A program made the translations under genes and the position numbers. Positions 1 through 8,027 of a stretch of 43,499 bases of DNA are shown here, in pieces. Below the pieces are notes generated by a model that was given only the letters and a program-made list of their open reading frames with translations, did not search any database and was not told the DNA's origin. Origin of the DNA: a virus; the IMG/VR virus record IMGVR_UViG_3300021061_000010, positions 1 through 43,499 of that record; one strand, 5' to 3'. Position 1 is the first letter of the stretch; each line of letters begins with the position of its first letter.

Positions 1-127
1 CTTCGTCGGAGAACTCGCCGATGTATGAGCATTCAACTCATCAAGAATCGCATAAAGACGAACCTCGACGCTCTCGTCACTGACGAGGTGTTGGGGGGTG
101 CCACGTCCACTGACATCCGCAAGGACC
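1..127. repeat. Terminal overlap, left copy (circular contig)
   Basis: Bases 1-127 are identical to 43373-43499. Both copies lie inside coding sequence (end of one tail gene and start of the next), and reading across the join restores both genes. An exact 127-base overlap is the usual by-product of assembling a circular or circularly permuted molecule with a k-mer of 127. I therefore read it as circularity, not as a biological terminal repeat. Confidence 0.95.
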
Positions 128-465
128 CGCTTGCCGCTGACATTCCCACCTTCCCCCACGCCTTCCTCATGCCGCCCGGCATAGAGAGCGAGGTGCTCGA
201 CAATCGCAGCGTGGTGCGGACCTACACCTTCGACATCATGGTGATCTTCAAGGCGGAGAATCTCGCTAGCACCACCGAACTAGAGGAGGCCATCGAGGAC
301 ATCCTCAGCACGTTCGACAACGACCCCACGCTCGGCGGCACGGCGCTTGGCGGTGTGCTCCCGGTCTCATCCTCTCCCCGCCCATTCCAGCACGCCGGCA
401 AGGATCTCATAATGGCCATCATCCAAATTCAGGCGAAGGAGATGGCCAGCCTAATCTTCGCTTAA
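25..465 (+). CDS. Tail terminator / tail completion-like protein
   Basis: A 146-residue alpha/beta protein lying between the HK97 gp10-like protein and the tail tube gene, the place where siphoviruses encode the tail terminator that caps the tube and joins it to the head. The start ATG overlaps the stop of the upstream gene in an ATGA arrangement, which fixes the start and implies translational coupling across the circular junction. Size and order fit the gpU/gp17-like family. I see no diagnostic catalytic motif, so the assignment rests on synteny. A truncated second copy of its 5' end is present at 43397-43499 because of the terminal overlap. Confidence 0.65.
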   Translation: MSIQLIKNRIKTNLDALVTDEVLGGATSTDIRKDPLAADIPTFPHAFLMPPGIESEVLDNRSVVRTYTFDIMVIFKAENLASTTELEEAIEDILSTFDNDPTLGGTALGGVLPVSSSPRPFQHAGKDLIMAIIQIQAKEMASLIFA

Positions 466-466
466 A

Positions 467-1399
467 TTACTTTTTACTCCTGGAAATTACGTCTATTACT
501 TTCTCGAGCACATCCAATTCATTTTTCTCTAGTTTCCGCGACTCGATGATCTCACTAGTTTCATCTTTGCCCAAAACACCAGCGCGCGAAAAGAAAGAGT
601 TGTTCTTGATCAACTCCATGGGATCAAAAGATGTACCTTCGCTGGTCGCCGGAAACGTGCGGTCTTTGATTAGCCGAATTAATGCCAAAGTTTCCTCTCG
701 TTTGCGCTTAATTGCTTCATAGTATCTGAATTCATCCATCGCCGCTCGGTATTGTTTAAGAAAGAAGAAGGCCACGAACTCAATGAAAAAAAGAATGCCA
801 AACTTTGGCGCCAACTGAATTAATTCCGATACACCACCCTCCGCCATGACCGGGCCACCGCCGGTCGCAGCGTAAAAGAAATACAGGCCCGCAAACGCAA
901 CAAATACTCCAACTAAGAGATATACGCCAGCTCTGTTGTATATACTCTTGGAGAGGCGCCGGGAATTGTAACAATACAATGAAAATAGCTGTATAGCATC
1001 TGTTCTAGATAACTCATGATAGTTGGGCTCATCGGAATAGACAATTATCTGTTGATCCGCCAGTAACTCACCGCGCCCACCCTTTTGTCTCGCATAGTCG
1101 AGAAAATTTCTAGTTAAGCCGAAAGGATACGCATCGAAAATAAGTTTGAAAACCACGGGAAAAACTGCACTCACAGCAGAAGCGATCAAATAAGGTGAAT
1201 ATCTATCCAACGCATCGGTGATGGTCGCGCTTAGCGTTATTGTGGTAAGGACAAACGGCACTACCAATGCTACTGAGAGCACCCACCAAGCTATCAGCTC
1301 TCGCTTTTCCCGTCGAGCTTCCTCGCCCTTCGCTATGTCCACAAGTTTTCGTAAGCTGTCGCCGACTTCGTTAGACTCTTTTGGACCAGGGCTGTCCAT
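467..1399 (-). CDS. Four-helix membrane protein, minus-strand moron
   Basis: A 310-residue protein with four predicted membrane segments at about residues 38-60, 71-91, 159-178 and 199-216, and a charged helical C-terminus (about 217-310). It lies tail-to-tail one base after the tail terminator stop and interrupts the late operon in antisense. A clear AGGAG ribosome site sits 7 bases before ATG, unlike the leaderless-type starts of late genes nearby. The gene is visibly richer in A and T than the flanking tail genes, suggesting separate acquisition. I do not recognise the family. A lysogen-expressed membrane protein such as superinfection exclusion is plausible but unproven. Confidence 0.8.
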   Translation of the reverse strand: MDSPGPKESNEVGDSLRKLVDIAKGEEARREKRELIAWWVLSVALVVPFVLTTITLSATITDALDRYSPYLIASAVSAVFPVVFKLIFDAYPFGLTRNFLDYARQKGGRGELLADQQIIVYSDEPNYHELSRTDAIQLFSLYCYNSRRLSKSIYNRAGVYLLVGVFVAFAGLYFFYAATGGGPVMAEGGVSELIQLAPKFGILFFIEFVAFFFLKQYRAAMDEFRYYEAIKRKREETLALIRLIKDRTFPATSEGTSFDPMELIKNNSFFSRAGVLGKDETSEIIESRKLEKNELDVLEKVIDVISRSKK

Positions 1400-1459
1400 T
1401 GCGATCTCCTAGTCGGAGAATAGAGCAAAAAGTCTGGAGTTCAACCACCCTCGGCACTA

Positions 1460-1488
1460 TGTGGAATTGTCGCCCCTATAATTAGGGT
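1460..1488 (+). promoter_or_regulatory. Late promoter, TGTGGA-N11-TATAAT type
   Basis: TGTGGA (1460-1465), 11 bases, TATAAT (1477-1482), then 6 bases to ATG 1489. The 23-base block from TGTGGA through TATAAT differs from the one at 39227-39249 at only two positions, with identical spacing. The -10 box overlaps a small palindrome, CCCTA-taat-TAGGG. A -10 this close to ATG implies a leaderless or nearly leaderless transcript. It restarts late transcription after the antisense moron. Confidence 0.75.
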
Positions 1489-1641
1489 ATGAGAAAGACC
1501 ATCAGCACCCGCCAAGTGAAAATGGACGACAGTGGCCGGGAGGTCGAATTCTTCTTCCCGAAGCCCATCCCGCGCACCATCACGGCACGCACGCGCAAGG
1601 AGGCTGAGGCCAAATTACAGGAGCTAGAAAATAACAAATAG
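1489..1641 (+). CDS. Small conserved-looking tail-region protein (50 aa)
   Basis: Fifty residues, basic and helical at the C-terminus (RTRKEAEAKLQELENNK), with a short beta-prone stretch EVEFFFPKPIPRTI. It ends two bases before the tail tube gene. The start is chosen because the TATAAT-like box lies 6 bases upstream, matching other late genes. Function unknown; its place beside the tube protein suggests a tail assembly or connector accessory role. Confidence 0.65.
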   Translation: MRKTISTRQVKMDDSGREVEFFFPKPIPRTITARTRKEAEAKLQELENNK

Positions 1642-1643
1642 GC

Positions 1644-2618
1644 ATGGCGAAATTCATCGGCCGTCTGGCCGACATCGGTATTGCAAAGGAGGCATCACGA
1701 GGAAGCGCCGAAGCGTCCGTTGATTTCTGGCTGCCCAAGCTCTCCCTCACTCTGGACGATGGCATCGAGCAGGTCATCGACGAAAGTTCCGTCGGCGTCA
1801 TTGCCGATGGCGTCGATGCGAAAGTGGTCGGCAAGTTCGCCACCGGCGAGATCGAAGGCAACATCGGCGACAAGTCCTTCGGTCTCATACTCCTGGCTGC
1901 GCTCGGCGGCCTCTCCACCACCGGCCCCTCCCAGACCACGGTCTACACCCATGCCTTCAGCGTGCAGGAAGACGCCCAGCACGACAGCCTGACGCTCTTC
2001 CTCGACGATCCAAATCAGGACTACACGTACGCCCTCGGTATGATCGACACGCTGGAGATCGACGCCAGCCTGGGCCAGTTCGTGAGATTCATGGCGTCCT
2101 TCCGTTCCAAGGTCGGCGCCACTGCGACCCTCACGCCGTCCTACACCGCGGAGAACAAGTTCCTCGCGCAGCACATCACCATGAAGTACGACGACGACGA
2201 GGATAACCTCGCCTCCGGCACCGAGTTCAACGTGCGCTCGGTGAAGCTCACCATCGCGAAAAACGTGGAGGATGACCGCAAGCTCGGGTCACTCGATCCG
2301 GTGGACATCCTCAACAAGCAACTCGCCATCGAAGGCACAATGGAGATGGTGTTCGACGCGAACACCTTTAAGACGCTCATGCTCGCTGACACGGCGAAAG
2401 CGCTCCGCATTCAGATCGCGAACACGGATGTGACGATCGGCTCCTCCCTCAACCCCAAAATCACCATCGACCTCGCGAAGGTGAAGTTCTCGGAGTTCGT
2501 GAAGAACTACAGCAACAACGACATCGTGGTTGCCACGGTGCAGTTCAAAGCCTTCTACAGCACCACCGAGAGCGAGATGATTACGGTCGAGCTGGTGAAT
2601 GAGCAGGCTTCATATTGA
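1644..2618 (+). CDS. Major tail tube protein
   Basis: A 324-residue, beta-rich acidic protein starting two bases after the preceding small gene. It polymerises as rings around the tape measure to form the tail tube. The evidence is its order (terminator, tube, chaperone pair, tape measure), its size, and a tube-like N-terminus (FIGRLADIGIAKEASRG) followed by a repeating beta pattern. Residues about 60-110 and 190-300 look like two tube-like subdomains. The C-terminal 38 bases overlap in antisense with the TM2 gene. A secondary decorative role is possible but less likely. Confidence 0.8.
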   Translation: MAKFIGRLADIGIAKEASRGSAEASVDFWLPKLSLTLDDGIEQVIDESSVGVIADGVDAKVVGKFATGEIEGNIGDKSFGLILLAALGGLSTTGPSQTTVYTHAFSVQEDAQHDSLTLFLDDPNQDYTYALGMIDTLEIDASLGQFVRFMASFRSKVGATATLTPSYTAENKFLAQHITMKYDDDEDNLASGTEFNVRSVKLTIAKNVEDDRKLGSLDPVDILNKQLAIEGTMEMVFDANTFKTLMLADTAKALRIQIANTDVTIGSSLNPKITIDLAKVKFSEFVKNYSNNDIVVATVQFKAFYSTTESEMITVELVNEQASY

Positions 2619-2826
2619 GCCTGAGCCAGTTGTAGCGGTCGTCCCAGGTTTCCCGGCTCATGGACAGGTACACCACGGCATCGACGAAGCCGAGGAACAT
2701 GGGGATAAGTGTCCAGCAGAAGACGAGGTACAATATACCTGAAGCATAACGTCCCAGATAAAACTTATGCACCCCCAAGCCACCGAACAGAATAGCGAGT
2801 ATAATCGCTGCTTTCTTGATTTTCAT
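2581..2826 (-). CDS. TM2-domain membrane protein
   Basis: An 81-residue protein with the TM2-family signature: first helix at about residues 6-18, the linker GGLGVHKFYLGRY, then a second helix with FVDAVVYL near the end. The TM2 domain is a small two-helix membrane module widespread in bacteria; its biochemical role is unclear. The start MKIKKAAII is preferred over an upstream methionine because the upstream residues break the TM2 fold. It runs antisense between tail tube and chaperone genes, so it is an inserted accessory gene. TATGGT lies 8 bases upstream of ATG and may serve as the -10. Confidence 0.8.
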   Translation of the reverse strand: MKIKKAAIILAILFGGLGVHKFYLGRYASGILYLVFCWTLIPMFLGFVDAVVYLSMSRETWDDRYNWLRLNMKPAHSPARP

Positions 2827-2855
2827 ATAGGAGTACCATATAACACCGATTAAAT

Positions 2856-3188
2856 ATGTCAAATAAAACAGCGCGCGAGACGCAAGAGATCGCCGTAGAC
2901 AAGCACCTCTTTGTTGTTAATTCCTACCTCACCGCCCGTGAGCAGAACGCCGTCCAGCAAGCGTACTTCAAGGGGACGAAGGTGGAGATCGCAGGCGGCG
3001 AACCGCGCATATCCGAGTTCAATCCCGGTGTGCAGTTCGACGTGCGACTGGAGATGATCCGGCAGATGGTTGTGACGATGGACGGCACGGCCGAGGATAT
3101 CGCCGGCCGCTGCGAGCGACTTCCGAACGACACGTTCGAAGCCCTCTGTGTCCAGCTCGACGAGATAGCGTCAAAAAAAAACAGATAG
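2856..3188 (+). CDS. Tail assembly chaperone (G-like, zero-frame product)
   Basis: A 110-residue protein directly before the tape measure, the position of lambda gpG and its relatives, which coat the tape measure during tail assembly. It ends at TAG 3186-3188, six codons after entering a run of nine A residues (3173-3181) that is a good slippage site. The start ATG follows an AT-rich stretch with TATAAC nearby and no clear Shine-Dalgarno. Sequence similarity cannot be judged here; context and the frameshift design carry the call. Confidence 0.75.
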   Translation: MSNKTARETQEIAVDKHLFVVNSYLTAREQNAVQQAYFKGTKVEIAGGEPRISEFNPGVQFDVRLEMIRQMVVTMDGTAEDIAGRCERLPNDTFEALCVQLDEIASKKNR

Positions 3189-3382
3189 AGCAGTCCATCA
3201 GCCACTACAGCATGGGGCGGATGGACGACCTCATGCTCACTGTCACGATCTGTGAGACGTTCGGCTGGACGTACGAGCAGTACCAGAACCAGCCCGCCTT
3301 CTTCCTCACCCTCATCCGCGAAAAGATGGTGCGGGACCAGAAGCGACAGGAGCTGGAGCTAAGAAAAATGAACCGTGGCTAG
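2856..3382 (+). CDS. Tail assembly chaperone, -1 frameshift product (GT-like)
   Basis: Ribosomes slipping back one base on A_AAA_AAC (3176-3182) leave the G-like frame and continue through 66 more codons to TAG 3380-3382, giving about 175 residues. The extension is an uninterrupted, plausible coding frame: QIEQSISHYSMGRMDD..., then an aromatic-rich middle, then a lysine-rich end. Its stop overlaps the GTG start of the tape measure by 8 bases. This is the G/GT arrangement known from lambda and many siphoviruses. An alternative is that the nine-A run is an indel error making one long gene, but the conserved layout argues for programmed slippage. Confidence 0.75.
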
Positions 3383-4880
3383 CAAGGACGCACAGCTCAA
3401 AATCATCGTCAACGCCCAGGACAATACCAAGGGCACCTTCAAGGCGCTCAACGCGCAGCTCGGGCAGTCCCAGTCCTCCCTCAAGTCCGTCGCCGGCATC
3501 GCCGCAGGGGTGACCGCCGGCTTTTATGCGCTCTCCGGTGCGATCCGCTCCGTCTCCAGCATCTTCCGCACCGGCTTTGGCGTCGCCGCTCAACTCGAGA
3601 CGGCGCAGATCGGCCTTGCGACGCTCCTAGGCTCGACCGAGGAAGCGGCCACGACCATTGACCGACTGAAGAAGGAAGCCGCGCGCACGCCCTTCGAGCT
3701 GCCCGGCCTCACCCAGGCCACGCAGCTCCTCTCCTCCGTCACCAAAAGCGGCGACCGCTCCATCAACATCCTGCTCGACATCGGCGAGGCGCTCGCCGCC
3801 ATGGGCAAGGGCCAGGCCGAGCTCGACCGCATCATTGTGAATCTCCAGCAGGTCGGCGCGATCGGTTACGCCTCCATGGTGGACATCAAGCAGTTCGCCT
3901 ACGCGGGCATTCCCATTTTCGAAATGCTTCAGAAGGAGACCGGCCTCTCCGGGGAAGCCCTGGAGGAGTTCATTTCAAACGGCCAGGTCAGCTTCGACAT
4001 GCTCACGGGCATGTTCGACAAGGCCAACGACGAAGGCGGCCAGTTTTTCAATGCGTTCAAGAACCAGGCCGGGACCTTCAACCAGACCCTTTCCAACCTC
4101 AAGGACTCCTTCGGCATCTTCGCCGCGGATTTCGTGCGCAACACCGGCCTGTTCGACCGCGTGACGGAGGCCATGCAGACCGCAGCCTCCGTGCTCCAGA
4201 ACTACGAGCTGCACGTCGGCAACCTGAAGGCTCGGATCGGCGAACTCTTCCAGACCATCGACGAGAAGACCGGCCTCATCACGCTGCTGCGCGATGCGTG
4301 GGCGAACGTCGTGTTCATGTACCAGGAGCGCCTCAAGCCGGCGCTCGACGAGCTGTGGGCCACCTTGCAGCCCTATAAGCCGTTCCTCGACGCGCTGGTG
4401 CAGGTCTTCGGCGTCATGCTCGTCACAGCCATCGGTGCCACCATCATCGTGCTCGGCACGCTGGCCGTCACCCTCATCGAGCTGCTCACCTGGGCCGCCA
4501 AAGTCGCCCACTTCTTTTATGGCGCCTTCGCGGGTGCGTGGGATTGGATCACCGACAAGATCGCAGAAGCTATCACGCTCGTGGAGAAATTTGTCGCGCT
4601 CATGGAGCGAGCGATGAGCTTTGTCCGGGGCGGCGTGGGCAAGGCCGTTGGCGGCTTGGGCAGGGTGCTCGGGGTCAACGACGCCATCATCAGCCCCAAG
4701 GGTGACATCATCACCACTCACCCGGACGACTACCTCATCGCCACCAAGAATCCAGCGGCCCTTGGGAGCGGCCGCAGCATCACCGTGAACCTCAACGGCG
4801 GCATGTACCTCTCTGAAGATGCCGCGGAGCGCATCGGCGACCTCATCATGCAGCGCCTCAAGCTTTCTAACGCAATCTAG
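3375..4880 (+). CDS. Tail tape measure protein
   Basis: A 501-residue protein with a tape-measure N-terminal region (QLKIIVNAQDNTKGTFKAL, AQLETAQIGLATLLGS, ARTPFELPGLTQATQLL), a helical body and a hydrophobic stretch at about residues 340-385. It sets tail length and is ejected with the DNA. At about 1.5 angstrom per residue it predicts a tail of roughly 75 nm, short for a siphovirus. The start is GTG, overlapping the frameshift product, as expected for coupled tail genes. No peptidase or lysozyme domain is evident. Confidence 0.85.
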   Translation: MASKDAQLKIIVNAQDNTKGTFKALNAQLGQSQSSLKSVAGIAAGVTAGFYALSGAIRSVSSIFRTGFGVAAQLETAQIGLATLLGSTEEAATTIDRLKKEAARTPFELPGLTQATQLLSSVTKSGDRSINILLDIGEALAAMGKGQAELDRIIVNLQQVGAIGYASMVDIKQFAYAGIPIFEMLQKETGLSGEALEEFISNGQVSFDMLTGMFDKANDEGGQFFNAFKNQAGTFNQTLSNLKDSFGIFAADFVRNTGLFDRVTEAMQTAASVLQNYELHVGNLKARIGELFQTIDEKTGLITLLRDAWANVVFMYQERLKPALDELWATLQPYKPFLDALVQVFGVMLVTAIGATIIVLGTLAVTLIELLTWAAKVAHFFYGAFAGAWDWITDKIAEAITLVEKFVALMERAMSFVRGGVGKAVGGLGRVLGVNDAIISPKGDIITTHPDDYLIATKNPAALGSGRSITVNLNGGMYLSEDAAERIGDLIMQRLKLSNAI

Positions 4881-4882
4881 CC

Positions 4883-6289
4883 ATGGCAATCACGGTCACC
4901 ATCGAAGGCACGGACCGCACCACTGCCGTCGTGTTCAATAGCCTCCGTAAGACTGACACGCTCAACCAGCAGATCGACACGCTGGAATTCAAGGTGCGCA
5001 AGTACGGCTCCCTCACCTACGTCCCGGTACTCGGCGATGAGGTGATTGTGGAGCGGGACGGCACGCGGCTCTTTGGCGGCGTGGTGGTGCGCATCCACGA
5101 GGCGCTGCGCTCGGCGAAGATCCTGGAGTACACGGTTCAGTGCAACGACTATTCGCAGTTCCTCAAGCGTGAGCTAGTCACGGAGCGCTACGAGAACCAG
5201 ACCGTTGCCCAGATCATCGACGACCTCATCGCCACCTACACGACGGACGGCTTCACGGATGACGGCGTGGTCGGCACGCTGACCATCGAGAGCATCTCCT
5301 TCAATCGCCTCAACGTCGCTGACTGCTTGCAGAAGCTCGCCGATGCGATCTCCTACGTCTGGTACGTGGACTACAACAAGGACATCCACTTCTTCCCGAA
5401 GAACGAGGAGGTGGGCAGCAGCCTCACCGACAGCTCCCAGAACTACATCTTCGACAGCCTGGAGATCGTCGAAGACCTCACCCAGATCCGCAACAGCGTG
5501 CTGGTGCAGGGCGGGGAGCGGGTCAGCGACACCACGCGCACCGAACTCTTCTCGGGGGACGGCACCCGCACGCAGTTCGCGCTCGCCAATAAGTACGATT
5601 CGACGCCGGCCGTGGAGGTGGGCGGTGTGGCGCAGACCGTCGGGGTGGAGTTTCTCGACGACGATGCGTCTTTCGACGTGATGTGGAACTTCAATGAGAA
5701 GTACCTGCGCTTCACCGCGGGGAACACCCCGGCCTCCGGCACAAACAACATCGAGGTGACCGGCACCTACCTCTTCCCCATCGTTGTGCAGGTCCCGAAC
5801 AACGCCTCGATCAACGAATTCGGGCGCTACGAGTTCGCGATCACGGACCGGAGCATCAAGAGCCAGGACGAGGCCGTGAAGCGCGCTGTGGCGGAACTCA
5901 CCAGCTACCAAAATGAACTGTACGAGGGCTCCTTCCGCACCTACACGGATGGCTTCCGCTCCGGCCAGGTCATCACCATCAACTCCGCGCAGCGCGGCAA
6001 GAACATTGACGTGCTGATCCAGTCGGTGACGGCCACCATGCGCGATCCCACCGGCACCCAGCTTGAGTACCACGTGCGCTTCGCGACGCTGAAGTCCATC
6101 GGCATCATCGAGTACCTCCAGAACCAGCTCCGGTCCAAGGAGGTGATCGTGGACGACCAGGAGACGATCCTGAGCTTCCAGGCGCTCAGCGACACGCTCG
6201 CAACGTCCGACAGCATCGCGACGCCGACGACTTCGACCGGCCCATACACCTGGGGCAACTTCGACTGGGGATATGGAGTGTGGGGCTAG
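4883..6289 (+). CDS. Tail hub / gp27-like baseplate protein with inserted beta domain
   Basis: A 468-residue protein two bases after the tape measure. The N-terminal half resembles phage late-control D/gp27-type hub folds: an N-terminal strand, then GDEVIVERDGTRLFGGVV, then the DCLQKLADAISYVWYVDYNKDIHFFP segment typical of hub proteins. Residues about 215-300 look like an inserted beta-sandwich (GDGTRTQFALANKYDSTPAVEVGG) similar in style to one inside the connector at 42160. The C-terminus ends in an aromatic and glycine-rich tail (GNFDWGYGVWG). Likely the central hub at the tail tip. Confidence 0.75.
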   Translation: MAITVTIEGTDRTTAVVFNSLRKTDTLNQQIDTLEFKVRKYGSLTYVPVLGDEVIVERDGTRLFGGVVVRIHEALRSAKILEYTVQCNDYSQFLKRELVTERYENQTVAQIIDDLIATYTTDGFTDDGVVGTLTIESISFNRLNVADCLQKLADAISYVWYVDYNKDIHFFPKNEEVGSSLTDSSQNYIFDSLEIVEDLTQIRNSVLVQGGERVSDTTRTELFSGDGTRTQFALANKYDSTPAVEVGGVAQTVGVEFLDDDASFDVMWNFNEKYLRFTAGNTPASGTNNIEVTGTYLFPIVVQVPNNASINEFGRYEFAITDRSIKSQDEAVKRAVAELTSYQNELYEGSFRTYTDGFRSGQVITINSAQRGKNIDVLIQSVTATMRDPTGTQLEYHVRFATLKSIGIIEYLQNQLRSKEVIVDDQETILSFQALSDTLATSDSIATPTTSTGPYTWGNFDWGYGVWG

Positions 6290-6307
6290 GTGTATAATGA
6301 TGAAGCT

Positions 6308-6514
6308 ATGGTGAAACGCCTTCAGGAGATCAACGGCGATACCGTGCTCGAAATCACGCACGAGGCGCCCCTGAAGACGCGCCTTTCTGAAAAGACGCTG
6401 CTCCGGCAGAAGCAGTACCTCCTCGATTCCATAGCCACATTTCAGCGGACGCTCACGGAGGTGGAGGCGTCGCTCAGTTTGATAAACGAAGAAAGGAATG
6501 CGCAGGCTAAGTGA
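6308..6514 (+). CDS. Small coiled-coil tail protein
   Basis: Sixty-eight residues, strongly helical with heptad character (LLRQKQYLLDSIATFQRTLTEVEASLSLI). ATG 6308 is preferred over GTG 6290 because TATAAT (6293-6298) lies 9 bases upstream and would fall inside the longer version. It overlaps the next gene by 17 bases. Function unknown; probably a short structural or attachment coiled coil of the tail tip. Confidence 0.65.
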   Translation: MVKRLQEINGDTVLEITHEAPLKTRLSEKTLLRQKQYLLDSIATFQRTLTEVEASLSLINEERNAQAK

Positions 6515-6962
6515 GGCGACAGGTGTACAGGGTTTTCTTACGATAACGAGATTTCGTGACAGCGTTCCCATTTGGAGATCTGAGCCGCTCCCCAACAAGG
6601 TAGTGATGGGCGCCGCGGGGTACGGGCGCAACCTGCTCGCGCGCAAACTCGCCGGGGACAACACCTTCGCGATCGAGATCGACAGCGCGAGTATCGGGGA
6701 TAGCGGCACCGCGGCTGCCGACCCGCAGACCGACCTCCTCAGTCCGCTTGTGGAAGACATCCCGATCACGAACAAGGTGGCGGTGGACGACGAGGTCACC
6801 GTGGACGTGTTCATCGCCGACGGCAACCTGCCCGATGATACCTATCAGGAGTTCGGTCTGTTCTGCGACGGGCGCTTGTTCGCCCGGATCGTGATCTCCC
6901 CGGCCTATACCAAGGCATCCGGCGAGGACACGCTTTTTACTTACGTGCTAACCCTCACCTAG
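6498..6962 (+). CDS. Tail tip / baseplate-associated protein
   Basis: A 154-residue protein following the hub gene. The segment FRDSVPIWRSEPLPNKVV with GAAGYGRNLLARKLAGD resembles tail-tip proteins found between hub and fibre genes in other phages. The C-terminal half is beta-rich (VTVDVFIADGNLPDDTYQEF, RIVISPAY). The start overlaps the upstream coiled-coil gene. The role is inferred from position, likely linking hub and receptor-binding proteins. Confidence 0.55.
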   Translation: MRRLSEATGVQGFLTITRFRDSVPIWRSEPLPNKVVMGAAGYGRNLLARKLAGDNTFAIEIDSASIGDSGTAAADPQTDLLSPLVEDIPITNKVAVDDEVTVDVFIADGNLPDDTYQEFGLFCDGRLFARIVISPAYTKASGEDTLFTYVLTLT

Positions 6963-6963
6963 T

Positions 6964-7650
6964 ATGGCGATCACCACAGGTCAAAATGCAGCAGCAGGCG
7001 ATTTCGTAAGTTCCTCGGCGGGTGCCGCAGACTCGGGGAAGGTGCCGAAGCTCAACGGCAGCGGCAAACTCGACGGCTCCTTTTTTAAGAACCCTATCGT
7101 TCGGGTCTATACGTCGGGCGCCACGTGGTCCAAGCCATCCGGTCTTGCCTATGTCATCGCCGAAGTGGTCGGAGGCGGCGGCGCAGGAGGGTCGTCAGGT
7201 GACACGGCCTCGGGTGCCGGCGGAGGTGGAGGAGGCTACGCCCGCAAACTCATTGCCGCAGCATCACTGGGGAGCAGCGAAACCGTCACCGTGGGCGCCG
7301 CGGCAGGCACAAGCTCGTTTGGCTCGCACGTGCAAGCGACGGGTGGCGCAAATGCGTCGGCCGATACACCTGGAGCTGGTGGAGTCGGATCGCTCGGCGA
7401 TTTGAATACTGAGGGAGCGGATGGCGGCAATGGATCGGTCAGCACGTCGTCGGCGCCAGGGGGGACGGGCGGCAGCTCTCACTATGGGGGCGGAGGTAGG
7501 GGCGGCGTGGGCAACAACGCCGGTACTGCAGGCAACAACTACGGCGGCGGTGGTGGCGGCGGTGGCGCAGATGGGACCGGCTCCGGCAGCTCGCAGTCCG
7601 GTGGAGCCGGAGCTTCGGGCGTGGTGATCGTCACCGAGTACTACGACTAG
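6964..7650 (+). CDS. Glycine-rich tail tip / receptor-binding protein
   Basis: A 228-residue protein. After a short N-terminal attachment region (to about residue 50: GAADSGKVPKLNGSGKLDGSFF) it contains a glycine-rich domain with many GG runs (about residues 68-222) ending in the strand GASGVVIVTEYYD. This matches the glycine-rich domain at the tips of several phage fibres, where polyglycine-II helices expose host-recognition loops. It starts one base after the preceding stop. Likely a true adhesin carried on the virion. No export signal, in contrast to the next three long genes. Confidence 0.75.
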   Translation: MAITTGQNAAAGDFVSSSAGAADSGKVPKLNGSGKLDGSFFKNPIVRVYTSGATWSKPSGLAYVIAEVVGGGGAGGSSGDTASGAGGGGGGYARKLIAAASLGSSETVTVGAAAGTSSFGSHVQATGGANASADTPGAGGVGSLGDLNTEGADGGNGSVSTSSAPGGTGGSSHYGGGGRGGVGNNAGTAGNNYGGGGGGGGADGTGSGSSQSGGAGASGVVIVTEYYD

Positions 7651-7652
7651 CC

Positions 7653-8027
7653 ATGCGCCACTTCCGCCAGCTCACCGACAGCACCATCAAGGAGATCTAT
7701 GCCGGCTACCTGTTGAATGAGCCGAAGCTCGCCATCGCCCGGCGCCTGTCGATCGACAACTCCACGGTCCACTACCACATCAAGAAGATCAAACACCTGC
7801 CGCGCGAGCAGCTCATCACCCTGTTCCGGCCCAAGTGCAGCGACGGCCACACGTCCTTTCATTGCGGGGTGTGTGGAAGTGCCTTTGATAACATTAAGAG
7901 CAATGAATTCTACGAGATTCTCCGGCTCCGGCAGCTCGTCGCGGATTTGCAGCGGCAGCTCAGTCAAAGGGTTTCTGTTCCCAATTTTCGCCCTGCTGCT
8001 GGCGGGATTCTTCGCATCATCGGCTGA
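7653..8027 (+). CDS. HTH plus zinc-ribbon small regulator
   Basis: A 124-residue protein. The N-terminal half reads as a helix-turn-helix of the Trp-repressor/transposase-like type (TIKEIYAGYLLNEPKLAIARRL, SIDNSTVHYHIKKIKH). Residues about 61-76 carry a Cys/His cluster (C, H, H, CGVC) that could bind zinc. It starts two bases after the glycine-rich gene, and its last 125 bases overlap the start of the large fibre gene in another frame. A DNA-binding role, perhaps at late promoters, is possible but is inference. It is the only HTH protein embedded in the tail operon. Confidence 0.65.
   Translation: MRHFRQLTDSTIKEIYAGYLLNEPKLAIARRLSIDNSTVHYHIKKIKHLPREQLITLFRPKCSDGHTSFHCGVCGSAFDNIKSNEFYEILRLRQLVADLQRQLSQRVSVPNFRPAAGGILRIIG
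7872..7902 (+). promoter_or_regulatory. Late promoter, TGTGGA-N11-TAACAT type
   Basis: TGTGGA (7872-7877), 11 bases, TAACAT (7889-7894), 8 bases, ATG 7903. The geometry equals that of the promoters at 1460, 37139, 39227 and 42129. It lies inside the coding region of the HTH protein and supports ATG 7903 as the fibre start. Confidence 0.6.

Noticed and set aside
1-127. Biological direct terminal repeat like those of T7 or T3 type phages
   Set aside because: The repeat equals a common assembler k-mer, lies inside coding sequence and joins two genes in frame, so circularity is simpler.
3975-4889. Minus-strand open frame of 304 codons over the tape measure
   Set aside because: Shadow of the tape measure gene; repetitive His/Glu/Asp composition with no recognisable motif.
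5174-6826. Long minus-strand open frame of 550 codons over the hub gene
   Set aside because: Composition is Arg/His/Val-rich shadow sequence of the + strand hub gene; no ribosome site or domain, and it runs across three well-supported + strand genes.
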